Assembly: GCA_023387635.1 (NCBI GenBank)
Contig: JAEWHU010000132.1
Coordinates: 1 to 22,261, forward strand
DNA: 22,261 nt
Source: Bacillota bacterium
Lineage (GTDB): Bacteria; Bacillota; Clostridia; Lachnospirales; Lachnospiraceae
Direction of reading: 5' to 3'
This document shows, piece after piece, positions 15,973-22,261 of this stretch. Both the position numbers and the translations under genes were made by a program. Position 1 is the stretch's first letter; the number at the start of each line of letters is the position of its first letter. The notes under the pieces are model-generated. The model was not told where the DNA came from. It did no database searches and saw nothing but the letters and a program-made list of their open reading frames with translations.

Positions 15973-16584
15973 TTACTTCTTTATCATAGATTTATCAAAC
16001 TCTGGATTATAAAAATAAAAGTTTTTCGAATCTAGTGTTCCTTTAATTTTCTCTAAAGCTTCTCCAAAACGCTGAAAGTGAACAACTTCTCTTGCTCTTA
16101 AAAATGTAATTGGTGCGATAACATCTGGATCTGTTGTAAATCTTAAGATATTATCATAGGTTGTTCTAGCCTTTTGCTCCGCTGCCATATTTTCAAATAA
16201 ATCTGTTATAGCATCCCCTTTGGATTGGAACTCTAATGCAGTAAATGGAACACCACCTGCTGCTTGTGGCCATATTCCACCTGTATGATCAATATAATAA
16301 GCATCAAAACCAGCCGTTTTTGCATCTTCTATTGTTAAGTTTCTTGTTAATTGATATACCATTGCACATATTATCTCCATATGAGCTAATTCTTCTGTAC
16401 CAATATCCGTTAGCAAGCCACCAACTTCTTTGCAAGGCATGGTATAACGCTGTGATAAATACCGGAGTGATGCAGCTAATTCTCCATCTGGGCCGCCGTA
16501 CTGACTAATGATATATTGTGCTGTTTTAGGGCAAGTATTTTTTATATTTACTGGATATTGTAATCTTTTTTCATAGTTCCACAT
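15973..16584 (-). CDS. cotJC: Spore coat protein CotJC, manganese-catalase family
   Basis: CotJC is a component of the spore inner coat related to manganese catalases. The 203-residue protein has ferritin-like helices with the expected Glu and His ligands: GELAASLRYL (Glu near 35), GTEELAHMEII (Glu-Glu-x-x-His), and later AAEQKART and AREVVHFQRF. The frame is open from 16632, but the true start is the ATG at 16584 (MWNYEKRLQYPV), preceded by GGGAGG nine bases upstream and overlapping the cotJB stop by one base (TAATG). It is last of cotJA-cotJB-cotJC, followed by a strong terminator. Expression in the mother cell during sporulation is known for the family. Confidence 0.95.
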   Translation of the reverse strand: MWNYEKRLQYPVNIKNTCPKTAQYIISQYGGPDGELAASLRYLSQRYTMPCKEVGGLLTDIGTEELAHMEIICAMVYQLTRNLTIEDAKTAGFDAYYIDHTGGIWPQAAGGVPFTALEFQSKGDAITDLFENMAAEQKARTTYDNILRFTTDPDVIAPITFLRAREVVHFQRFGEALEKIKGTLDSKNFYFYNPEFDKSMIKK

Positions 16585-16880
16585 TATTCGCATCCTCCCT
16601 TCCATGGTGGTTCTCCATCTACCCAAGTCCAATGGCTAATACCGCCATATTTCGTTTCGCCACCTGCTGCCTGTTCATGTTCGGCCTGGATACAATCCAC
16701 TGTTAAAGGATAATAATTTTTTTCAAATTCCTCCAGTGCTTTTTTCCTTTTTGCCTTACACTCATGAAAATATTTTAGCGCCTCACCATCTGTTGGATGA
16801 GTATCAAGATATAATGATATATCAAGTGTGGCAAAACTAACTTCACTAATTTCTTTTAATAATGTATTTTTATCTGGCAT
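16584..16880 (-). CDS. cotJB: Spore coat protein CotJB
   Basis: A small soluble protein of the CotJ complex, 98 residues, with the family features LDTHPTDGEALKYF and YYPLTVD and a C-terminal W-T-W-x-D-G-x-P-P-W. Three in-frame starts are close together (GTG 16889, ATG 16886, ATG 16880). GGGAGG lies eight bases before the ATG at 16880 and too close to the others, so 16880 is chosen. The start lies inside the end of cotJA (11-nt overlap), and the stop overlaps the cotJC start by one base, so all three genes are translationally coupled. Confidence 0.93.
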   Translation of the reverse strand: MPDKNTLLKEISEVSFATLDISLYLDTHPTDGEALKYFHECKAKRKKALEEFEKNYYPLTVDCIQAEHEQAAGGETKYGGISHWTWVDGEPPWKGGCE

Positions 16881-17058
16881 TTCCATCACCTCCCATAAAA
16901 AAAGGCTTGTGTAAATCTTTGAATATGGTTCCTACGGATAAAGCTTTGGAATAATCATATAAGTCCTGCGACCAATTTTGACAAGGTACGGAGCCTATTG
17001 CAATATTTGGATTACAACATTCTTTTTTGTCTGTATTACCATGTGTATTTTGATCCAT
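16870..17058 (-). CDS. cotJA: Spore coat associated protein CotJA
   Basis: A 62-residue protein with the CotJA core: VPCQNWSQDLYDYSKALSVG then TIFKDLHKPF. AGGGAG lies nine bases before the ATG. The N-terminus is short and carries two adjacent cysteines (ECC). First gene of the cotJ operon, overlapping cotJB. Known in Bacilli and Clostridia as an assembly partner of CotJC. Its presence is one reason to call the organism a spore former. Confidence 0.92.
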   Translation of the reverse strand: MDQNTHGNTDKKECCNPNIAIGSVPCQNWSQDLYDYSKALSVGTIFKDLHKPFFMGGDGNAR

Positions 17059-17103
17059 AATAATGTTCTCCCTTCTTTTATTAATAATTTAATTAAATGC
17101 ATC

Positions 17104-17135
17104 ATTAGTATGTGTAAAATTACATATTTTAGTTT
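17104..17135 (-). promoter_or_regulatory. Candidate sporulation promoter of cotJABC
   Basis: CATACTAAT (17104-17112, minus strand) resembles the -10 of sigma-E promoters (CATACAAT), about 46 nt before the cotJA start. Upstream AAATATG is a poor -35 with short spacing. Within the 310-nt gap 17059-17368, this candidate and the MATE terminator are the only items I can point to. Confidence 0.3.
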
Positions 17136-17210
17136 GTTTATAAATTCAATAAATGGAGTATTATGGTTTTAAATAAATGAGATTATTATCTTTTTAAAGT
17201 ACTTTTGATG

Positions 17211-17255
17211 CACAAAAATAAGGATGGGAAAATTATTAACTTCTCATCCTTATTT
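17211..17255 (-). terminator. Terminator of the MATE gene
   Basis: AAATAAGGATG (17216-17226) pairs with CATCCTTATTT (17245-17255), extended by GAA/TTC next to a G-T pair. On the minus strand it runs into TTTTTGTG; on the plus strand it is followed by CTTTTTATAA, so it may act both ways. It is about 110 nt after the MATE stop codon. Confidence 0.8.
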
Positions 17256-17368
17256 CTTTTTATAATTATTTATTATTTTATATAGTGTAACGAGAATTAG
17301 AATTCTCATTGGATTGTTTATTCTATATTATTTCATACAATTAATTTTTTTTATTCATTTCTTTTGCT

Positions 17369-18721
17369 TTATTCAACACTATTACATTTTTTCAAATGAG
17401 ACATTTTATCTCGTATCAAAAAGAAGATAGCTAAAACTGTAGCTCCAATGGTGGCAATTGGCGTAGTAAGCCATATTCCATCTAGCCCTAATATATTTGG
17501 TAAAAACATTAATAATATGACTGGAAATACGAAAGTCATAGTTGTTGATATTCCAATTGCATATCCTGGGCGATTAATGGCTGTAAAATAGGACTGTGTA
17601 GCCGAAGCAAACCAGCGTACAATAAATGTAATTGAAAATAATTTCATGGCATGTAGTGATAATTTAACAAGTTCTCTGTCTTCACTTTTTACAAATAATA
17701 AAATAGCCTGTCTTCCACCAAAGGTCAGCCATAACATCATGCCCATGGATATTAAGAAACTGGCAACATAGCAGATTTTCATAATTTCATAGATTCGCTT
17801 CTTATTTTTTGCTCCATAATTATAACCGATAGCAGGTTGTAATGAATCACTTAATCCATATAACAGGGAATGTATAATACTATCTATATATAGAACAACG
17901 CTATAAGCTGCTACTGCCATATCCCCTCCCCTTCTAAGAAGCATAGCATTTATTAACAAAGCTGCAACACGTCCTGAAATACTGTTGATTAATGCAGGAC
18001 TTCCACATGCAAAAATCCTTCCAATTAACTTTAATGAACCCTTAGGTATAACAAATTTAAGTAGTAGTTTGTTTCTGAAAAATGGATAAAATGCAGCTAT
18101 CGTACTTATTATCATACTAATAGAGAAAGCAAGAGATGCTGCCCATATTCCCCAATCAAAAACATATAAAAACAGCCACTCTAAGAATATACCTTCTATT
18201 GCCATTGTTATATTTATCCACATACTATATTTAATTTTACCGCATATTCTTAAATAATTATCAACTGCAAAAAAGATAGATAAAAAAGGTGCTAATATAG
18301 CATAAGGCGTCAAATATTGTATAGATAGACTTAAAAGTTCCTCATTTGCACCCATTAATCGAAGAAGATCTTCTGCGAATAATAGAAAGAAGGCACCTGT
18401 AATTATACCAGTACCCATAATTAAGCAGCAAGATAATGAAAAAATCTGATTAGCAGTTTTATTATCCTTTTCACCTAAATGTATGGCAATGGGTACTGAT
18501 GAACCAACTCCGATTAAGTCACCAATGGAGAACCCAATAATAACAAAAGGCATTACAATATTAACTGCTGCTAAAGCTTGTCCCCCCATCAACTGTCCAA
18601 CAAACACTCCATCTACTATCACATAGAAGGAGGACATTAGCATACTAATTATACTGGGTATTCCTACTATAAAAAATAACTTCATTGGCGATGATTTTTC
18701 ATATATAATTTCGTGATTCAT
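17369..18721 (-). CDS. MATE family efflux transporter
   Basis: A 450-residue integral membrane protein with about twelve hydrophobic segments in two similar halves, as in MATE exporters that expel drugs or metabolites using Na+ or H+ gradients. Seen: N-terminal FFIVGIPSIISMLMSSFYVIVDGVFVGQ and the middle GSPALINSISGRVAALLINAM, typical of the NorM/DinF/MepA-like group with the first helices after a short cytoplasmic lead. The ATG has AAGGAG seven bases upstream. It is divergent from a MerR regulator, and its promoter has a 19-bp spacer filled by a dyad, so it is probably induced when the regulator binds its ligand. The drug or metabolite is unknown. Confidence 0.93.
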   Translation of the reverse strand: MNHEIIYEKSSPMKLFFIVGIPSIISMLMSSFYVIVDGVFVGQLMGGQALAAVNIVMPFVIIGFSIGDLIGVGSSVPIAIHLGEKDNKTANQIFSLSCCLIMGTGIITGAFFLLFAEDLLRLMGANEELLSLSIQYLTPYAILAPFLSIFFAVDNYLRICGKIKYSMWINITMAIEGIFLEWLFLYVFDWGIWAASLAFSISMIISTIAAFYPFFRNKLLLKFVIPKGSLKLIGRIFACGSPALINSISGRVAALLINAMLLRRGGDMAVAAYSVVLYIDSIIHSLLYGLSDSLQPAIGYNYGAKNKKRIYEIMKICYVASFLISMGMMLWLTFGGRQAILLFVKSEDRELVKLSLHAMKLFSITFIVRWFASATQSYFTAINRPGYAIGISTTMTFVFPVILLMFLPNILGLDGIWLTTPIATIGATVLAIFFLIRDKMSHLKKCNSVE

Positions 18722-18743
18722 TGAATAACTCCTTATATTAAGC

Positions 18744-18772
18744 TTGATATTTCTTATTACTTAGGGTATTGT
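18744..18772 (+). promoter_or_regulatory. Promoter of the merR-type regulator gene
   Basis: TTGATA (18744-18749), 17-bp spacer and TATTGT (18767-18772) on the plus strand. Transcription would start near 18779, inside the operator dyad, so the regulator would repress itself. Confidence 0.5.
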
Positions 18773-18798
18773 AATCTATAGGGTAACCCCATAGTCAA
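18768..18798 (-). promoter_or_regulatory. MerR-controlled promoter and operator of the MATE gene
   Basis: On the minus strand -35 TTGACT (18793-18798) and -10 TACAAT (18768-18773) are separated by exactly 19 bp, the over-long spacing typical of promoters that MerR-family activators untwist. The spacer and -35 edge contain the dyad CTATGGGGT-T-ACCCTATAG, centred between the two elements, as expected for the operator. Confidence 0.85.
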
Positions 18799-18811
18799 GA
18801 GGAGTTTTTAA

Positions 18812-19636
18812 ATGTCAACTAAAAATTATTTTACAATAGGAGAATTTGCAAAAATATGTGGTACAACCAAGGAAACCTTGTTCCATTATGATGACATCGG
18901 CATATTAAAACCAGCATATGTAGCACATAATAAATATCGTTACTATTCTCCAAAACAATATCATGATTTTGATCTAATCATTACACTTAAGGAATCTGGT
19001 TGTTCCCTTCTTCAGATCAAAGAATACATGGAAAGCTATACACCGGAAAGTTATATGCAACTATTAACATCCAATCTAGAAAAACTAAAGATAGAGCGCC
19101 AAAAGATCATGCATATGGAACGAGTTCTAAAAAATGCCAAATATCTAACGAAATATGCTATGGAAACACCTTGTGGTGTACCAAAATTAGAAGAACATGA
19201 AAAAGAATATTTTATTGTAGCAAAACTAAGTAGAAGTAATCCTCTAAGTGAGATTGATGAAATCTATGAAATATCCCACCATTTTGAGTATTGCCATCAA
19301 CACAATATAAGAATTGATTTTCCATTAGGTTCCATTGTATTAAAAGAAACTCTCCTTTCTGGTGAAAGTTATGATAGTTATTACTTTAGTAAAATAAACA
19401 AGCACATTCAAAGCGAACATTTATATATTAAGCCTCAAGGAACCTACTTAACAATGCTTCACAAAGGTGACTTTCATTCCATTGGTAATTCATACAAATT
19501 TATGCTTGAATATATTCATAAGAATAATCTAACGCTAATTGGCAATGCATACTGCTACGATGTTTTAAATTATTATGCTACCAATAATATTAAAGAATTT
19601 ATTATCCATATATCCATGGAAGTTATATCTAATTAG
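18812..19636 (+). CDS. MerR family regulator with BmrR-like effector domain
   Basis: A 274-residue transcription factor. The N-terminal winged helix (about 5-75) has TIGEFAKICGTTKETLFHYDDIGIL, RYYS and LKESGCSLLQIKEYM, followed by a coiled-coil dimer helix (about 80-115). The C-terminal 150 residues (from about 125) resemble the GyrI-like ligand-binding domain of BmrR-type multidrug sensors. It starts at an ATG with AGGAG seven bases upstream. It is the only plus-strand gene in the window and is transcribed divergently from the MATE pump, whose promoter contains its likely operator. Role: ligand-induced activator of the pump, by analogy to BmrR-bmr; the ligand is unknown. Confidence 0.92.
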   Translation: MSTKNYFTIGEFAKICGTTKETLFHYDDIGILKPAYVAHNKYRYYSPKQYHDFDLIITLKESGCSLLQIKEYMESYTPESYMQLLTSNLEKLKIERQKIMHMERVLKNAKYLTKYAMETPCGVPKLEEHEKEYFIVAKLSRSNPLSEIDEIYEISHHFEYCHQHNIRIDFPLGSIVLKETLLSGESYDSYYFSKINKHIQSEHLYIKPQGTYLTMLHKGDFHSIGNSYKFMLEYIHKNNLTLIGNAYCYDVLNYYATNNIKEFIIHISMEVISN

Positions 19637-19684
19637 ACCCACTTATTATTACTGAAGTAATATAAAAAGAATAGAAAAACTTAA

Positions 19685-19722
19685 AAAGGGCACCCCATAA
19701 AATTTTAGTGGGATAGCCCTTT
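19685..19722. terminator. Bidirectional terminator between merR and the C39-like gene
   Basis: AAAGGGC (19685-19691) pairs with GCCCTTT (19716-19722), and an inner CCCA/TGGG and TAAAA/TTTTA extend the stem. On the minus strand TTTTTAAGTTTTT follows; on the plus strand the tail is only TTTCATTAT. It separates two convergent genes. Confidence 0.78.
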
Positions 19723-19775
19723 CATTATCTAGTATATCTTCTATCTGTACCTATGTAATATTTTCTGTCACTTTT

Positions 19776-20393
19776 TTAAATAATATATTCAATAGAGTCT
19801 ACAGTTTGTCTAGTCTTTTGGTTGAATAATATAACGCACTCTCTTTCCTCTAATTGCCCTAGTGAATAGTAACCTTTTCCATCACTATTAAGTACTTCAT
19901 GGGTAACTTTTCGATTTGCCCTCATTGGTTCATCTTTTATCATAATAATATCTTTTTCTTTAAAAGGATTCTTACGATAATAAGGATCAAACAAATAAAC
20001 ATACTCATCATCAATCCCAGTGAGTAACACATAATGCCAACAACCAAGCATTACTTTTGCAACAACTACTCCCCTTTGTTGCAAACAACTAACTACTTTG
20101 CTATTTTGTTTAATAGTTACTTGTTCTCTGGTTACAATCTCAGTATGTATCGGCCATTTTCTTACTTTTCCAAATTGATTTAGCCAATTACTTAAGAACA
20201 TCATAGCCATTAACGTGGTTCCACTTTTATAAGCTTCACCTTTCGTATTATACCCATCTAAACAATACATCATAATACTTTTTACAACATCAGGAGATAT
20301 GTCTTTGCGATGAAACAAAAAATTAATTGCATTTAGCATGGTAGTTGGACCACAATCATATTCCGTGGTCTGATAACTTAAAGGATTCTTCAA
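19776..20393 (-). CDS. C39-like papain-fold protein, free-standing
   Basis: A 205-residue soluble protein with the layout of C39-type cysteine peptidases: YQTTEYDCGPTTMLNA with Cys14, a Trp-His-Tyr (His120) in CWHYVLLTGIDDEYVYLFDPY, and Asp136. There is no ABC transporter, signal peptide or membrane helix attached, unlike the bacteriocin-processing C39 domains, so it may be a cytoplasmic peptidase or transglutaminase-like enzyme. The start is TTG at 20393, with GAGG seven bases upstream; it overlaps the stop of the upstream peptidase gene by four bases (TTGA). No later start would keep the catalytic Cys region. The pairing with a PepT-like peptidase suggests joint peptide handling, which is inference. 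Confidence 0.82.
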   Translation of the reverse strand: MKNPLSYQTTEYDCGPTTMLNAINFLFHRKDISPDVVKSIMMYCLDGYNTKGEAYKSGTTLMAMMFLSNWLNQFGKVRKWPIHTEIVTREQVTIKQNSKVVSCLQQRGVVVAKVMLGCWHYVLLTGIDDEYVYLFDPYYRKNPFKEKDIIMIKDEPMRANRKVTHEVLNSDGKGYYSLGQLEERECVILFNQKTRQTVDSIEYII

Positions 20394-21565
20394 CTTGGCA
20401 CCTCACTCGTCATTAGTTTCATTACTATATTAGTAATCTTGATTAATTCATCTATGGTTGTATACTCATTGGTAGAATGAACTTCATTCATTCCACAAGC
20501 AATTACAATACCTTTTATTCCATGTAGCATAAAATTATTATTATCACTACCACCAAATGTTTCAGTAAATTGATACTCAATCCCTAGTTCTTTGCATGCT
20601 TTAATAAAGGATAATACTACATCTTCATCCTGTTTTACTTCATATGAGATACAACCAAATGAAGTTTCAAATTCTAATTGACCTTTATATTCCTTTGCCA
20701 CTAACTCAAAAACTTCTTTAATTTCATCCGCGATAGAAAGAGCTTTTTCATGTACTAAACTTCTAACCTCACCTAATAATATACAAGTTTCAGGTACTAT
20801 ATTTCTTGCAAGGCCTCCATCAATTTTGCCTATATTAACAGTAGTCTCTTTATCAATACGTCCTTGTTTAATTCGTGTTATGGCTGTAGCCGCCATCATA
20901 ATAGCATGAATACCTTCTTCTGGTGCAAACCCAGCATGAGCTGCTAAACCTTTAAACTTAGCAGTAAATGATACTAAAGTTGGAGCTTTTAAGGCAGCTA
21001 ATCCTACTGGACCACTTAGGTCTAAAACATAAGCCTCCTTTGCTTTTACTATGCTATAATCAAATACTTCACTCCCTCTAATATATACTTCTTCTGCAAT
21101 AGGGAATAGTATCTCTATACTTCTATGTGGAATATTATTTTCTTTTAATGTTTTTATACTTTCAAGTATAGCGGTAATACCAGATAAATCATCTGCTCCA
21201 AGTATGGTACTTCCATCACTTGTAATTCTTCTATCTTCATGGACAATGGCTTTTTTATTCAGTCCAGGTACAACAGTATCCATATGAGATGAAAATAGTA
21301 TTGGCGGCCCTGGAATTTCACCTTCTAAATAACCATATACATTGCCTGCATTTCCCCCGTATACTTCATTGGCTTTATCTTCTAGGACTAAGAATCCAAG
21401 CCGCACAAGCTCATCCTTTAGATAATCAGCCATCTTCCTTTCTTTAAATGATATAGAGTCTATGGAAACTAATTTACAAAACTCTTTTACTACTCTTTTT
21501 TCATTCACCAAACTTACCTGATTTACCATGTTTTCCTTGTTTACTAAATTTTCCTTATTCAGCAT
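20390..21565 (-). CDS. PepT/YqjE-like M20 family metallopeptidase
   Basis: A 391-residue cytoplasmic di-zinc aminopeptidase or aminoacylase of the M20 clan, closest by eye to peptidase T-like proteins (YqjE in Bacillus). Zinc ligands and catalytic residues: His94 and Asp96 in SSHMDT, Asp125 in GADDLSG, Glu158-Glu159 in PIAEEVYIRG, Asp182 in LDLSGP, and His363 near the end (EVHSTNEY). The dimerisation insert is between about 195 and 305. The start has GGAGGG four bases upstream. The first 26 residues hold four copies of a six-residue unit (NKENLV, NKENMV, NQVSLV, NEKRVV); the family normally starts at the last unit, so this N-terminus is extended. First gene of a two-gene operon with the C39-like gene. 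Confidence 0.9.
   Translation of the reverse strand: MLNKENLVNKENMVNQVSLVNEKRVVKEFCKLVSIDSISFKERKMADYLKDELVRLGFLVLEDKANEVYGGNAGNVYGYLEGEIPGPPILFSSHMDTVVPGLNKKAIVHEDRRITSDGSTILGADDLSGITAILESIKTLKENNIPHRSIEILFPIAEEVYIRGSEVFDYSIVKAKEAYVLDLSGPVGLAALKAPTLVSFTAKFKGLAAHAGFAPEEGIHAIMMAATAITRIKQGRIDKETTVNIGKIDGGLARNIVPETCILLGEVRSLVHEKALSIADEIKEVFELVAKEYKGQLEFETSFGCISYEVKQDEDVVLSFIKACKELGIEYQFTETFGGSDNNNFMLHGIKGIVIACGMNEVHSTNEYTTIDELIKITNIVMKLMTSEVPS
21488..21559 (-). repeat. Four imperfect 18-bp tandem repeats in the peptidase N-terminus
   Basis: Four consecutive 18-bp units encode Asn-x-x-x-hydrophobic-Val. The first two units are identical at 14 of 18 bases, the last two are more diverged. They begin right after the Met-Leu start, so the array extends the protein by about 18 residues without touching the catalytic core. 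Confidence 0.7.
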
Positions 21566-21618
21566 TTTACCCTCCCCAATTCCTATTAATGTGATATGAA
21601 TATAGCTAATTATTCTAC

Positions 21619-21647
21619 ATGATATAATTTTACATTAATTTTGTCAA
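21619..21647 (-). promoter_or_regulatory. Promoter of the peptidase operon
   Basis: Perfect -35 TTGACA (21642-21647), 17-bp spacer and -10 TATCAT (21619-21624) on the minus strand. The -35 begins only 7 nt past the stop codon of the upstream gene, and no clear terminator lies between, so some read-through is possible. Confidence 0.75.
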
Positions 21648-21654
21648 TTAGTTT

Positions 21655-22261
21655 CTATTCCAATAATTGTGTTATTATTGAAGTAATCTCAAAACTCTTT
21701 AATAGATTTCCGCCAGAATAACTTTCATTGGTACCTGGATTACCTAATTCATCACCTGTCACACTTCCACCAGAATATAAATGGTAGGTACCACCCTTTT
21801 TGAAAAAACTAGAACTTATTATAAGCGATTGATAATCTTTTGTTGGCCCATAAGTAACAATTTTTTCACCATCTTCCCCTTCAATATGAAATAGTGTATT
21901 AGCTTTCTGTATATCTTCATAATTTATAATCATCGAATATTGAGTAGATGTATTAGCAGTAGAAGTATATGTCATCGTTTGACCTCCAACAGCAATTAGT
22001 TCTCCACCATGTACGTTAAGTGATTCTTTCGCATAAATACTATTAGCCCCAGATAGTACATTAATAGTACCTCCATAAATATTAACGAATTGGTTTGAGT
22101 AAATTGCAGTCCCCATAGAATCAATTTCTATAGTACCTCCTATCACTCCAATCATTTTATTGGTTTTTAATCCTTCTCCACGAATCGTAGTACCTTTATC
22201 ATTTAAACTACTACCTTCGCTAGAGAAACTACTACCTTCGCTAGAGAAACTACTACCTTCG
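21655..22261 (-). CDS. Cthe_2159-like carbohydrate-binding protein, C-terminal part
   Basis: The frame stays open to the window edge, so only the last 202 residues are seen and the start lies outside. The sequence has the beta-helix-like rungs GGTIEIDS.GTAIYS, YGGTINVLSGANSIYA and HGGELIAVGG, then a closing domain with TKDYQSLIISS, KKGGTYHLYSGG and a final Ser/Gly-rich YSGGN. This pattern matches the Cthe_2159 family (carbohydrate-binding domain, polysaccharide-lyase-like beta-helix), known from clostridia that bind cellulose and pectin. The edge carries seven-residue EGSSFSS repeats, probably a linker or an expansion in a loop. The protein would normally be exported; no signal peptide is visible because that end is missing. 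Confidence 0.8.
   Translation of the reverse strand, partial: EGSSFSSEGSSFSSEGSSLNDKGTTIRGEGLKTNKMIGVIGGTIEIDSMGTAIYSNQFVNIYGGTINVLSGANSIYAKESLNVHGGELIAVGGQTMTYTSTANTSTQYSMIINYEDIQKANTLFHIEGEDGEKIVTYGPTKDYQSLIISSSFFKKGGTYHLYSGGSVTGDELGNPGTNESYSGGNLLKSFEITSIITQLLE
22204..22261 (-). repeat. 21-bp tandem repeats encoding EGSSFSS
   Basis: Two perfect 21-bp units (22240-22260 and 22219-22239) and a third partial unit (22204-22218), encoding Glu-Gly-Ser-Ser-Phe-Ser-Ser. The last base in the window fits yet another copy. Identity at DNA level implies a recent expansion; the array continues past the window. Confidence 0.9.

Noticed and set aside
22204..22261. CRISPR-like direct repeats at the right edge
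   Set aside because: The repeats are tandem without spacers, in frame, and encode a Ser-rich peptide inside a gene.

Overview
The window looks like a chromosomal segment of an anaerobic, spore-forming, low-GC Firmicute. Three things point there: AT-rich DNA with strong AGGAGG-type ribosome binding sites, [FeFe]-hydrogenase maturation genes, and a cotJABC spore-coat operon. Together with the Cthe_2159-like carbohydrate-binding protein at the right edge they suggest a plant-fibre-degrading clostridium of the Lachnospiraceae type. The genus is inference. Almost everything is on the minus strand; only the merR-type regulator (18812-19636) is on the plus strand. No tRNA, rRNA, insertion sequence, prophage or CRISPR array was seen.

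Layout by coordinate. (1) 21-3748: hydE-hydG-hydF, the complete maturation set for the [FeFe]-hydrogenase H-cluster. The promoter (4051-4079) has a near-consensus Rex box (4024-4041) at its start site and a leader of about 295 nt containing an intrinsic terminator (3831-3848). (2) 4098-5806: an ECF-type sigma factor and its membrane anti-sigma factor, translationally coupled. (3) 6190-12415: a five-gene operon of two half-size exporter-fold ABC proteins, an ECF S component of the Trep_Strep type, EcfT, and a fused double EcfA ATPase. Its promoter (12512-12540) carries a 16/19 Fur-box match at the start site, so iron-regulated uptake of an iron complex is the best guess. This is the most interesting system in the window. 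(4) 12732-14597: a 621-residue protein that keeps several ATP-PEPCK landmarks, probably the DUF4914 family, but is not an ordinary PEPCK. (5) 15068-15742: an unrecognised small membrane-anchored or secreted protein. (6) 15973-17058: cotJA-cotJB-cotJC. (7) 17369-19636: a MATE efflux pump divergent from a BmrR-like MerR regulator, sharing a classic 19-bp-spacer promoter. (8) 19776-21565: a PepT/YqjE-like M20 peptidase coupled to a free-standing C39-like papain-fold protein. (9) 21655-22261: the C-terminal end of a Cthe_2159-like carbohydrate-binding protein, running off the window and preceded by 7-residue Ser-rich tandem repeats.

Several starts were moved from the longest open frame to a start with a proper ribosome binding site: hydF, the sigma factor, the first ABC exporter, the 15068 gene, cotJB and cotJC. 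All family names come from motif recognition by eye; no database search was run.
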